DNA of 24,797 nucleotides from W11650 sp041844915 (GTDB lineage: Bacteria; Bacillota; Clostridia; Lachnospirales; Vallitaleaceae), in the NCBI GenBank assembly GCA_041844915.1, contig JBGZBY010000118.1:1-24797 (forward strand), read 5' to 3'. The notes beneath the pieces were generated by a model. It did not search any database and had not been told where the DNA came from. It saw only the letters and a list, made by a program, of their open reading frames with translations. Positions 1-8,900 of the stretch are shown here, piece by piece; the first letter of the stretch is position 1; the number at the start of each line of letters is the position of its first letter. Both the position numbers and the translations under genes were made by a program.

Positions 1-273
1 ATAATTGGGCGGGGGAGTATAAAAAACTAGAATAATGTTGTTTATAGGATTGATAGAAAAAGCAGATATTAAAAAGTGGAATTATGATAGATAAAGCCAA
101 ATAGACAGATAGAATGAGATATCAAATTAAATAGACTAACATATGGTGTTTGGATTTGCTGTAAAAACGCTCTTTGATTGTGGAGGGCTGCCTTGAAAGA
201 GATATAGTGAGGAGTGAGAGAGTGATTTTATGGAAGGGAAAGAAAGAACATAAATGGGAAAAAGGAGCAATTA

Positions 274-1578
274 ATGAAATATCAAGAAGCGTATGAATAT
301 TTGCAAAGAATTTCTTATTCAGGGATAAAACCAGGTTTAGAAAGGCTTAACCAACTGCTTTTTTCATTGGGAAATCCGCAGGAGAAATGCCGCTTTATTC
401 ACATTGCGGGCACGAATGGGAAAGGTTCCACTACCCATATGATAGCCAATATTCTTAGAAACGCTGGCTTTGTTGTGGGGCTTTACCAAAGTCCTTATCT
501 TCAGAATCATCGTGAAAATATTCAGATAAATGGAAAATGGATTGAAGAAGCAGACTTTGCTGTGGAAATGGCCAAAATTAAGCGAAAAATAGAGAAAATG
601 GAAGCAGATGACCAAGAACTACCAACGGCATTTGAAGTAGAAACTGCTCTGGCATTTTCCTATTTTAAAGAAAAAGCTTGTGATATTGTATGTTTGGAAA
701 CTGGAATGGGCGGGCGGCTGGATGCAACGAATGTAATCCGGCAACCTTTGGTAACAGTGATTACACAAATTGATCGAGATCATATGAATTTTCTGGGAGA
801 AGAATTGATACAGATTGCTGAGGAAAAAGCTGGGATAATCAAAGGCGGGCAGGTAGTGCTATATCCTTTGCAGCAGGAAGAAACGGAAGCGGTAATTCGA
901 AAAAAATGTGAGGAAAATGGAGCCGTTTTATATCAGCCGAGCCTTACGCTGCTTAATTACGAAGAAACGGACTGGAAGTACGAATTTTTTGTCTATAATC
1001 ATTTAAAATTCAGAAAAGCAATGCTCGGAAAATTTCAAATTTATAATGCTTTAACAGCATATCAAGCGATTCAGTGCTTGAGAAAAGAAGGATATGATAT
1101 TTCGGATGCGGCAATTCAAGCTGGAATAGAACAAACCGCGCTAATCGGAAGAATGGAAGTGATAGCTGAAAAGCCGCTTATTCTTTTAGACGGCGGGCAT
1201 AATCCGGCAGGAGCAAGAGCGGCGGAAAATATATTGGCAGATTTGAAACGGCAAAACAAAAGAATTTTTATAATCATGGGGGTTTTGAAAGATAAAGAAT
1301 ATGGAGCAATGCTGGCAAGCTTAGCTCCTTATGCGGAAGGTCTTTTTGCTGTACCTGTAAATAGTGAAAGAACGCTAGCTCCAGAAGAATTAGCCGAAAG
1401 GGCAAAAATGTACGCCGATGAAGTAACGAGTTGCGCATCCTCTAAGGAAGCACTGGATTTGGTGATGAAGAGAATGAATATCAAAGATGTGCTGATGATT
1501 TGCGGATCGCTATATTTGGCAGGGGAAATTCGTCCGCTTGTTCAAAACATCGTTTTAGCTGGTTGGAAAAAATCATGA
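274..1578 (+). CDS. folC: Bifunctional folylpolyglutamate synthase / dihydrofolate synthase
   Basis: This cytoplasmic Mur-ligase-family enzyme adds glutamate to dihydropteroate and to reduced folates using ATP. The 434-residue length is normal for the family. The P-loop GTNGKGST lies at residues 46-53. The family block LETGMGGRLDATN is at 141-153 and TQIDRDHMNFLG at 164-175. EEKAGIIK at 183-190 contains the lysine (K185) that is carbamylated in characterised homologues. DGGHNPAG at 306-313 marks the C-terminal ligase domain. The ATG follows AAAGGAG at good spacing. The gene starts a same-strand folate block with folP 99 nt downstream and folK beyond it. No convincing promoter was found in the 273 nt upstream, so transcription may start before the window. 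The identification is firm; substrate preference between the two activities cannot be read from the sequence. Confidence 0.96.
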   Translation: MKYQEAYEYLQRISYSGIKPGLERLNQLLFSLGNPQEKCRFIHIAGTNGKGSTTHMIANILRNAGFVVGLYQSPYLQNHRENIQINGKWIEEADFAVEMAKIKRKIEKMEADDQELPTAFEVETALAFSYFKEKACDIVCLETGMGGRLDATNVIRQPLVTVITQIDRDHMNFLGEELIQIAEEKAGIIKGGQVVLYPLQQEETEAVIRKKCEENGAVLYQPSLTLLNYEETDWKYEFFVYNHLKFRKAMLGKFQIYNALTAYQAIQCLRKEGYDISDAAIQAGIEQTALIGRMEVIAEKPLILLDGGHNPAGARAAENILADLKRQNKRIFIIMGVLKDKEYGAMLASLAPYAEGLFAVPVNSERTLAPEELAERAKMYADEVTSCASSKEALDLVMKRMNIKDVLMICGSLYLAGEIRPLVQNIVLAGWKKS

Positions 1579-1677
1579 AAATAAATTGAGCGATTCGCTA
1601 AAAAAATATCAATATATTATGCAGTAGGAAGGGGAAGCTTTATATTTTAGAAAATAGATGGTAAAAAGGAGTAGGGA

Positions 1678-2484
1678 ATGAAAATAGGAAATCGAGAATT
1701 TGATATAAGGAATCAAACTTATTTAATGGGTATATTGAATATTACGCCGGATTCGTTTTCTGATGGAGGAAGATACATGAAGCGCGATCAAGCGCTCCGG
1801 CAGGCAGAAAAAATGATTAGTGAAGGAGCGGATATTATTGATATAGGAGGGGAGTCTACTCGCCCTGGGCATACGCCGGTTTCGGCAGAAATGGAAATAG
1901 ATAGAGTAATGCCAGTGATTGAGTTGCTGAAAAAAGAGTTTGATATTCCCTTATCTTTAGATACTTATAAGGCAGAAGTTGCGCAGGTGGGGGTTGAAGC
2001 GGGAATTGATTTAATCAATGATATTTGGGGGCTGCGATACGATTCAAAAATGGCGGAAGTGATTGCGAGGGCGGAGGTTGTCTGTTGTTTAATGCATAAC
2101 AGGGCAAAGGCAGAATATCAAAATTTTTTATCAGAGGTAATAGCGGATATCAGAGAAAGCCTTGCTGTCGCCGAAAATGCGGGCATCAGCAAAGAAAAAA
2201 TCATCTTAGATCCCGGTATTGGCTTTGGAAAAAGTTATCAACAAAATTTGGAAATGCTTCGTCATCTTTCGGTTTTACAAGAGTTTCAGCTTCCTGTTTT
2301 GCTGGGAACTTCTAATAAATCAGTAATTGGGCTGACTTTGAATTTGCCGCCGGAGGAAAGATTGGAAGGAACGCTGGCAACAACTTGCTGGGCTGTGCAG
2401 CAAGGCTGTGCCTTTGTGCGGGTGCATGCTGTTAAAGAAAATGTAAGAGCAATCAAAATGATGCGGGCGATAGAACAGGCATAG
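1678..2484 (+). CDS. folP: Dihydropteroate synthase
   Basis: The enzyme condenses p-aminobenzoate with dihydropterin pyrophosphate to give dihydropteroate and is the sulfonamide target. At 268 residues it has the usual TIM-barrel length. Visible motifs are MGILNITPDSFSDGG (17-31), IDIGGESTRPG (54-64), SLDTYK with D95, the N114-D115 pair, DPGIGFGK with D178 (178-185), and VRVH (247-250). The loop that usually reads SRKS reads SNKS at 212-215: the catalytic-site lysine and serine remain, but the arginine is replaced by asparagine. The ATG sits behind AAAAGGAG. It lies between folC and folK, the expected folate context. Confidence 0.96.
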   Translation: MKIGNREFDIRNQTYLMGILNITPDSFSDGGRYMKRDQALRQAEKMISEGADIIDIGGESTRPGHTPVSAEMEIDRVMPVIELLKKEFDIPLSLDTYKAEVAQVGVEAGIDLINDIWGLRYDSKMAEVIARAEVVCCLMHNRAKAEYQNFLSEVIADIRESLAVAENAGISKEKIILDPGIGFGKSYQQNLEMLRHLSVLQEFQLPVLLGTSNKSVIGLTLNLPPEERLEGTLATTCWAVQQGCAFVRVHAVKENVRAIKMMRAIEQA

Positions 2485-2817
2485 GGCTGTAGTATTTTAG
2501 AATTATATGCTTTATAAAAGCATGAGAACACTTTTGATTCCAAAAATAATTTCTTATTGTGTATGAAAATAAGATGTGAAAATAGAATTTGGCAAGGAAG
2601 CACAGCTTCCTTTTGTGCTAGAAACAGATTGAAACGAAGTGGCAGTAGGAAGTTTATAAAAATAGAGAAGCCAAGCTATATAAAAAATCAGAAGCAAAAA
2701 ACAGAAAAGAAAATAAATTTGAAGTGTCATGAAAAAATGATAAAAACAGAAAAGCTATAAAAAAATGCAATTAAGGAATAAAACAATTATAAGACAATAA
2801 AGAAAAGGATTATTAAA
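2485..2817. other. 333-nt AT-rich gap between folP and folK
   Basis: No convincing gene was found here. The only plus-strand ORF of any length (2557-2760, 67 codons) is rich in Lys, Ile and Asn, has no good ribosome binding site and resembles no family I know. The gap contains one compact hairpin at 2594-2612 and a weak promoter-like pair TTGAAG (2719-2724) and TGaTAAAAA (2738-2746) ahead of folK. Many clostridial folate clusters have folB at this place; I see no FolB motif in any frame. Confidence 0.5.
2594..2614 (+). terminator. Possible terminator hairpin after folP
   Basis: AAGGAAGC (2594-2601) and GCTTCCTT (2605-2612) form a perfect 8-bp stem with an ACA loop. The T tract that follows is short and interrupted (TTTTG), so termination would be weak. 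The position 110 nt after folP fits the end of a folC-folP transcript. Confidence 0.4.
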
Positions 2818-3291
2818 ATGAAAAATTGGAAAAAAGCCTTTTTAGGGATCGGCTCGAATATGGGGGATCGCAAGGCAATTATGGAAAGAGCGGTGGAAGG
2901 GCTAAAGGCGCAGGCAGGAATTCGACAGGTTCATGTATCTGCATGGGTAGAAACGGAGCCGTATGGCTATACGGAGCAAGGGCTTTTTTTAAATGGAGCG
3001 GTTGGACTGGAAACAATCTATTCGCCTTTGGAACTGTTGAAGGTTTTGCAGAAGCTAGAAGAGGAAGCAGATAGAAAACGAGATATTCGTTGGGGGCCAA
3101 GAACTTTGGACTTAGATTTACTTTTATATGATCAGGAAATAATTGATTTGCCGGAGCTAAAGGTACCTCATTATGATATGACTAATCGTTTATTTGTTTT
3201 GCAGCCTCTAGCGGAGATAGCGGCGGAGGAAGTTCATCCCGTTTTGAAAAAAACAATCAAAGAGCTGTTGGAGCTGCTTCTGGATTCCTAA
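2818..3291 (+). CDS. folK: 2-amino-4-hydroxy-6-hydroxymethyldihydropteridine pyrophosphokinase (HPPK)
   Basis: HPPK transfers pyrophosphate from ATP to hydroxymethyl-dihydropterin, making the substrate of FolP. The 157-residue length matches stand-alone HPPKs. GIGSNMGDR at 10-18 is the N-terminal signature. RWGPRTLDLD at 91-100 is the family signature, and its D98 and D100 correspond to the two magnesium-binding aspartates. An F-x-N element occurs at 57-59. The C-terminal VPHYDMTNRLFVLQPLAEI block is typical. The start has only a modest AAAAGG ribosome binding site. It is not fused to FolB, unlike some homologues, and follows folP across a long gap that may contain its own weak promoter. Confidence 0.95.
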   Translation: MKNWKKAFLGIGSNMGDRKAIMERAVEGLKAQAGIRQVHVSAWVETEPYGYTEQGLFLNGAVGLETIYSPLELLKVLQKLEEEADRKRDIRWGPRTLDLDLLLYDQEIIDLPELKVPHYDMTNRLFVLQPLAEIAAEEVHPVLKKTIKELLELLLDS

Positions 3292-3352
3292 TTCAAAAAA
3301 TAGAGCAGCTGCTATTGCAATTTACCCTTTTTAGTAAAAAATAAAAAAACAC

Positions 3353-3381
3353 TTGCATTTTGATGAAAACTGTGATATATT
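3353..3381 (+). promoter_or_regulatory. SigA-type promoter of rplS with extended -10
   Basis: TTGCAT (3353-3358) is followed after exactly 17 nt by TATATT (3376-3381), with TG at 3373-3374 giving an extended -10. This places the start of transcription just before the L19 leader hairpin and about 70 nt before the rplS start codon. Confidence 0.75.
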
Positions 3382-3399
3382 CCTTTGGTATGAGCATGG

Positions 3400-3433
3400 G
3401 TGTTCCGCTGGCAGAGAGATTGCGTAAGAACAC
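3400..3433 (+). promoter_or_regulatory. Probable ribosomal protein L19 leader (autoregulatory RNA hairpin)
   Basis: In the short rplS 5' leader, GTGTTC (3400-3405) pairs perfectly with GAACAC (3428-3433). An inner helix CGC (3406-3408) with GCG (3422-3424) is separated on the 3' side by an unpaired TAA (3425-3427). The TTCCGCT...TAAGAAC arrangement fits my memory of the Firmicutes L19 leader family, in which L19 represses its own message. The helix is seen in the sequence; family assignment and mechanism are inferred. Confidence 0.6.
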
Positions 3434-3456
3434 ATTGGCAGGAAGGAGAAAAACTC

Positions 3457-3810
3457 ATGAATGAAATTATCAGAAAAATTGAACAGGAACAATTAAGGGA
3501 CAATATCGTAGACTTTAAAGTCGGCGATACAGTTCGGGTACACGCTTTGATCAAAGAGGGAAACCGTGAGAGAATTCAGGTTTTTGAAGGAACGGTTTTA
3601 AAAAGACAGGGCGGCGGAGCAAAGGAAACCTTCACCGTAAGACGTATTTCTTATGGCGTAGGCGTAGAAAAAAGCTGGCCGGTGCATTCGCCCGTAATTG
3701 ATCATATCGAAGTAGTTCGCCGCGGTAAGGTACGTCGCGCGAAGCTGACCTACCTGAGAGAAAGATCCGGTAAGAGTGCGAAAATTAAAGAAAAAGTAGA
3801 AACTCGGTAG
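3457..3810 (+). CDS. rplS: 50S ribosomal protein L19
   Basis: L19 sits at the 30S-50S interface of the ribosome. The protein is 117 residues, normal for the family. Recognisable blocks are the N-terminal IIRKIEQEQLRDNI, the FKVGDTVRVH segment, the VFEGTVLKR strand, FTVRRISYGVGVEKSWPVHSP (59-79) and the C-terminal LRERSGKSAKIKE. The ATG at 3457 is chosen because AAGGAG lies just upstream and the family N-terminus begins there. An in-frame ATG at 3400 would put the leader hairpin inside the coding region. It has its own promoter, leader and terminator. The signal peptidase gene often found next to rplS is absent. Confidence 0.96.
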   Translation: MNEIIRKIEQEQLRDNIVDFKVGDTVRVHALIKEGNRERIQVFEGTVLKRQGGGAKETFTVRRISYGVGVEKSWPVHSPVIDHIEVVRRGKVRRAKLTYLRERSGKSAKIKEKVETR

Positions 3811-3904
3811 TCGGAGATTTGCTTGGTGAAAGCAGATTTTTAGGACAAGCGAAGATAAAGGCTTAACAGGCTCTTTGTTTTCGCGGCGAGGAAGCACATG
3901 ACGC

Positions 3905-3939
3905 AAAAAGCCTATCTTGAAGTATAAGATAGGCTTTTT
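3905..3939 (+). terminator. Strong intrinsic terminator after rplS
   Basis: AAAAAGCCTATCTT (3905-3918) and AAGATAGGCTTTTT (3926-3939) form a perfect 14-bp stem around a 7-nt loop. The A tract before the stem and the T tract after it make it able to terminate on both strands. It separates rplS from rbgA. Confidence 0.88.
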
Positions 3940-4012
3940 CCTAATTTACAAGAAGAAATTATGAACCGGTTGGTAAGCAAAGAAAGCGTTGTCGATCGGA
4001 TAGGAGGATCAA

Positions 4013-4906
4013 ATGAACATTCAATGGTATCCGGGGCATATGACGAAGGCCAGGCGGATGATGATAGAAAATTTAAAGCTGATTGATATTGTGATCGAGC
4101 TGGTGGATGCCAGAGCGCCGATTTCTTCGTCAAATCCTGACCTGCGGGCGCTGACCAACGGCAAGGAGCACCTGATTTTATTGACTAAGCCGGATTTGGC
4201 GGAGTCGGCGGAAACGGAGAAATGGCTGGAGCATTTTCGCCAGCAGGGAAAATATGCCTTGGAGGTCAATTCCAAAACAGAAAACAATATGAAAAAGGTA
4301 CAGGCGATGATTGATCGGATTATGCGACCGATTTTAGAGCGCTACAAAAAGCGGGGGTTGATCAATAAGCCGGTCAGAGCGATGATTGTAGGGATTCCTA
4401 ATGTCGGAAAATCGACCTTTATCAATAAAATGGCAGGGAAAAACATGGCAAAAACCGGCAATAAGCCTGGCGTTACCAAGGGCAAGCAATGGATTAAGCT
4501 AAAAAACGGCGTAGAGCTTTTGGACACTCCGGGAGTGCTTTGGCCTAAGTTTGAAGATCCTCTGGTAGGGAAAAAGTTGGCATATATCGGAACAATCCGT
4601 GAGGAGGTGATCGACAGCTATCAGCTGGCATTATCTCTGTTTGAATTTATGAAAGAATATTTTCCGCAAGGGTTTAGGGAATGCTTTCCTTTTGCCGATA
4701 ATAATAAGGAAAACTATCAAAACTTTGAGCAGCTGGCAAAGGAGCGGAATTTTGTGAAGAGCGGCGGCGAAGCCGATACGGACAGATTGTCGCATGTTTT
4801 TCTGGAAAGCTTTCGCAATGGAAAATACGGCAGATTTACCTTGGAAAGAGCGGAGGACTTGCTTATGGGGGAAAACGCCGCGCAGAGCCTTTTGGACGAG
4901 GCATAA
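4013..4906 (+). CDS. rbgA: Ribosome biogenesis GTPase RbgA (YlqF)
   Basis: RbgA is a cytoplasmic GTPase required for late 50S subunit maturation. The protein has 297 residues with the circularly permuted order of GTPase motifs typical of the YlqF/YawG family: G4 TKPD (58-61) comes before G1 GIPNVGKST (127-135), then the G2 region KPGVTKG (151-157) and G3 DTPG (171-174). The N-terminal IQWYPGHMTKA is the family signature. The region after about 200 is the family's C-terminal domain that contacts the ribosome. AGGAGG lies 6 nt before the ATG. It overlaps nothing and is followed 31 nt later by the DUF2161 gene, probably on the same transcript. Confidence 0.95.
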   Translation: MNIQWYPGHMTKARRMMIENLKLIDIVIELVDARAPISSSNPDLRALTNGKEHLILLTKPDLAESAETEKWLEHFRQQGKYALEVNSKTENNMKKVQAMIDRIMRPILERYKKRGLINKPVRAMIVGIPNVGKSTFINKMAGKNMAKTGNKPGVTKGKQWIKLKNGVELLDTPGVLWPKFEDPLVGKKLAYIGTIREEVIDSYQLALSLFEFMKEYFPQGFRECFPFADNNKENYQNFEQLAKERNFVKSGGEADTDRLSHVFLESFRNGKYGRFTLERAEDLLMGENAAQSLLDEA

Positions 4907-4937
4907 TAAAAATAGCGGATGTAAAAAGGAAGAGGCC

Positions 4938-5690
4938 ATGCAGGAAACAGATTTATTTTTACCGCTGAAACGCTTTTTTGAAGAGCTTGGGTATAGCGTG
5001 GAGGGCGAAGTCAAGGACTGTGACGTTCTGGTCAAGGCGGATCAGGACTTTATGGCGGTTGAATTGAAGAAGGATTTTAATTTTAAGCTGATATTGCAGG
5101 CGGTCAATCGGCAGAAGATGTTCGATCTGGTCTATATTGCGGTGCCGGTGCAGAAGGTGAATCTCAGGAGCCGAAGCTATCTGGATAAGCTGCATTTGTT
5201 GAAGCGCTTGGGTATCGGGCTTTTGCTGGTGCATACAGTAACTGGCGAAGTCAGCTGTGAGCAGCAGCCCTTGGAGGCAGAGCGGATGAGAGTGATGTCC
5301 TATGCCAGAAAAAAGAGAGAAGCGGCGATCAGGGAATTTGAGCAAAGAGTTTTAAAAAGCAATCTTGGCGGCTCGACGCGTCAGCCGATTACTACCTTTT
5401 ACCGAGAGCAGTGCTACCGAATTGCCCACCTACTGAAGTCCGGAGCCAAATCGGCGGCAGAGCTGGCCAAGCAGGGGGTTGAGCACAAAAGGGCAGCAAC
5501 CATTCTAAGAAGCAATGTATACGGCTGGTTTGAGAAGGAAAGCAGAGGAGTTTATCGGCTGTCGCCGGTTGGCCGAGAAATGACCGAGGCGGAAAAAGAC
5601 AAGATCGCGGCGTTGATGGGCGAGGAAGCCGAAAAGGATGGCGATGAGCTGGAAAGCAAGCCATCGCCGACTCAAAAACGCGGAAGCTGA
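4938..5690 (+). CDS. DUF2161 family PD-(D/E)XK-like protein
   Basis: This 250-residue protein matches the DUF2161 family, predicted to have a PD-(D/E)XK nuclease fold; its biological role is unknown. The N-terminal part shows the likely active-site pattern: E24 and D27/D29 in GEVKDCDV, then E42-x-K44 in AVELKKDF. LQAVNRQKMFDLVYIAVP (53-70) is a typical family block. A basic linker (about 115-140) is followed by a probable winged-helix region (about 155-215) with an acidic, low-complexity tail. The ATG at 4938 was chosen because AAGGAAGAGG precedes it and the family N-terminus ETDLF..LKRFFEELGY starts there; the open frame extends upstream into rbgA. The 31-nt spacing suggests co-transcription with rbgA, perhaps linking it to nucleic acid metabolism, which is only inference. 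Confidence 0.82.
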   Translation: MQETDLFLPLKRFFEELGYSVEGEVKDCDVLVKADQDFMAVELKKDFNFKLILQAVNRQKMFDLVYIAVPVQKVNLRSRSYLDKLHLLKRLGIGLLLVHTVTGEVSCEQQPLEAERMRVMSYARKKREAAIREFEQRVLKSNLGGSTRQPITTFYREQCYRIAHLLKSGAKSAAELAKQGVEHKRAATILRSNVYGWFEKESRGVYRLSPVGREMTEAEKDKIAALMGEEAEKDGDELESKPSPTQKRGS

Positions 5691-5771
5691 GAAGCCAAAG
5701 CACCAGTTTTGGAGGAAAGGCCGTAAAATAAAATGTCAGAAATTACAACATAAATATAGGACGCTGGCAAG

Positions 5772-5795
5772 GGCGGAAATCAAAGGATTTCTGCC
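5772..5795 (+). other. Stable hairpin downstream of the DUF2161 gene
   Basis: GGCGGAAATC (5772-5781) pairs with GATTTCTGCC (5786-5795) over 10 bp with one G-U pair and an AAAG loop. No T tract follows, so it is not a standard intrinsic terminator; it may protect the 3' end of the rbgA transcript. Confidence 0.4.
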
Positions 5796-5829
5796 GCACT
5801 GATACCATAAAAGGAAACGATTTCATTTC

Positions 5830-5858
5830 TTGAAAGTTATGATTTTTTATGATAAAAT
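5830..5858 (+). promoter_or_regulatory. SigA-type promoter of the GGDEF multidomain gene
   Basis: TTGAAA (5830-5835), a 17-nt spacer and TAAAAT (5853-5858), preceded by TG at 5850-5851, make a near-consensus extended -10 promoter about 80 nt before the start codon. Confidence 0.75.
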
Positions 5859-5936
5859 AAAATCAATAAGCACAAGAAATAATCCAGAAAGAAACTGAAA
5901 ATACCGAGAATAAGCAGGATGCTATTGGGTGATAAA

Positions 5937-8900
5937 ATGCAAAATGTAGGCAAAGAATTTCAAAAGAAATACAAGCTCTTATCTGTGCGTGACGAGAAGG
6001 AAACGTACTCCTTATATGAGGCTGAGGAGATCGAAACAGGGCATTTGTATATTGTCAAATATTATCGTTTGAGTCTTTTTTCTCAGGCTCTTGGTTCGCT
6101 AAAGCAGCAGTTGGAAAAGCTGGCGGCGGACGAAACGGAATTTTTGCCCGGTATTTATGACATCGGTGAGGAAAACGACGAGCTTTACGTCGTGACGGAA
6201 AAGATAGAGGGTTATAAGCTAAGCGATCTGATTAACCAAAAGGAAAAATTTGACGTTACATGGGTCTTGAAGCTGATTAAAAAAATTGCCGAGGGAATTC
6301 AATACTTTTCCAAAAACGGCATAGCCATGTATCTGGTCAATCCCAAAAATATTTATATTGATACGAATCAGCAGGGAGAAAATATCAGCATCAAATTCGG
6401 CGAACTGGTTTCCGGCAGCTACATGGAAGAAAAAGACAGTGATTTTATGATGGAGCAGGCAGTTTATATGGCTCCGGAGCAGGTTGGTATCAACCGGAAA
6501 AAATTTGATATCCGAAGTGATCTCTATTCTTTGGGGGTAATCGCATATCAGCTTTTGACGGGACGTCTGCCCTTTCGCGCCAAGTCCTTAAATCAGTATA
6601 TGTATTTGCAGATCGCTCAAATTCCGAGTGGTATTTCCCAATACAATCTGGAGGTCAATAGCAGTCTGGATCAGATGATCCTCTGCCTTTTGGAAAAGGA
6701 TCCAATGAATCGGTACCAATCGGCAGAGAGCCTGCTGTACGATATCAGGGAGTATTTAAGCGGAAATGTCAACTTTATCTTTAATGCCTATGATACGATT
6801 TCAAAAATAAATTTCCATGAAAAGGACTTTTTGTCCAGTCGACAAATGAATCGTTTGGATGCCTTGCTCCGGCAGAGCAAAGGTTTTGTTTTGGTGTCCG
6901 GAGAAAAAAACAGCGGAAAAAGTGTTGTTTTGGATATGGTAAAGCTGGAGAGCAAGAGCAAAAAGAATATCTTGCTTTACGGCGACTGCGGGCATCAGCT
7001 TTTTCGGGTCGATATGATTTGGAATGTGCTGATGGAATACTTGAAGGTTTTTGAAGCCTATCCGATGCGCCGCAAGGATATCTTGCGGCAGGAAATCGTT
7101 GGGCGCAATAATATTTCCAAGGCTGTGATCTGCACTAAAGCAGATCGCTTTGCGGACTTTTTTGAAAAAGATTGGGAGGCGACCGGATATCCGCAGGAGG
7201 AATTGGAAAATCTTCTAAATTTATGGCGGCTGATTAGCGAGGTAGAAGATCCCCTGATTATCCTTTTGGAGAATTTGGATTTGGACGAGGTCAGCAATGA
7301 ATTATTGCTAAAATTTTATCAAAGCTTTGATAAGGTATTCTTTACAATCAGCAGTCGCCGGAGTTTGCCGGATCATCCGCTGATTGACCTGAAGATTCCG
7401 TTGAAAAAAATAACAGAGGCGGAGGTGCTGGAGGCGCTGGGTAAGGTGACAGGGCATCGGCTGGAGGATGCGGAGGGAGTCGCCAAGTATGTCTATCAAA
7501 GGAGCCGTGGCAATATCTATTTATCGACGGAGGTTGCCAACTGGCTCTTTCAAAAAGACGCTTTGACCTATCGGGAAGGCAGATGGCGGGTAAATCCCTT
7601 AGTGCTGATAGATTTGGGGCTGCCGGCGGAGATTTCGGCGGAGATTATCAGCCGAAGCGATGAATTATCGCCGCAGGCGGAAAAGCTGTTGGCGATTATG
7701 GCGACAATTGAGGACGCTCTTCCTTGGACTTATGTTAAAAGAGTAGCCGAGCTAGAAAGCATTGACACCAAGGTTGTTTTGGAGGAGCTGACAAGGGAGC
7801 AGTTTTTGGAGCAAAAGATTAAGGATACAGTATACTATGCATTTCCTGATAAGGAAATCTATACGCATTTTCGCAAAAAACTGAGCAAAAGCGAAATACG
7901 CCATTATAGCGAAAGAATTGCCAGAGTTTTAGAGTTGGAATATTTGCGCTTCCGCAAGTCGGAGGAAGCGATCGCCATGACCCGCTATTATTTGCGGGCG
8001 CAGAACAACGAAAAAATTAAGACTTATTCCTTCGAGGCTGCTCAATTTTTAAAAAGTCAGGGCAAAAATCAGCAGGCGATTGAGGTTTTAAACGGATTTT
8101 TAAATTCCTTGGAATATCAGGATGATGAAATTATTCTGTTTTACAGGGCACAGAAAATGGCGGGAGAGATCTATGTTGCCGAAGGCAAGCCAAACGAGGC
8201 GGAAAAAACCTTTGAAGAGCTGCTCAAGCTGGATCTTACTCCGGAGATGAGGGCGGATATTTTGGAGGAACGCTCTTGGGTAGCTTTCTATAAAGGAAAT
8301 TTCCAGGAGGCGCTGGACTATGTTAAGGCGGCGATGAAAGAAAAAAGGATTCATTTACCCAACAATGATTTTGAGTTGTATACCGGTATTGTAAAGCAGA
8401 TTATCATTCGGCTGGGGCAATCGCTGTTAAGAGAATCAGAGGTCAATTTGGCGGTGAAGCCGAATCGAAGCATTCGCCAGGAGATCAATCAAAATATCTG
8501 GTGGGTCAGCATCATGGTGGATGTTAGATATTTCGCTTATTTTTCACTGTGGACGACCAATCAGCACTGGTCTAGAACAAAAATTTCACAGGAGCTGGCG
8601 CTTTCTTATTTTAATATGGCGCAGATGTGTTTAGGCACTCCTTTCCGAAAAATGGCGCGAAAATATTTTGCCAAGGGCTTAAAAATCGCAGAGGAAATCG
8701 GCGATGACCATATCACGATGATTTCTCATACACTTTTGGCATATAAATCGGAGGTTTTGGGGGACTACGAGGGGCAGCTCAACTATGCGCTCATGGCGCT
8801 GCAAATTCATAAAAAACTGCAATTTTCACCGTTCTACGGCCTGACGATAAATGCGCTGATTCACGCCTATAATTATTTGGGTGATTTCAGCAATATGCTG

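Noticed and set aside
2557..2760. 67-codon open frame between folP and folK
   Set aside because: Low-complexity Lys/Ile/Asn-rich translation, no ribosome binding site, and a hairpin inside it; most likely noncoding AT-rich DNA.
4184..4195. TKPD instead of NKxD as the G4 motif of RbgA
   Set aside because: The G4 motif is accepted as [NT]KxD in GTPases, so the change is not evidence of altered function.
4794..4937. Longer start of the DUF2161 gene overlapping rbgA
   Set aside because: The extra 48 residues have no family similarity and arise from reading rbgA out of frame; a proper ribosome binding site precedes 4938.
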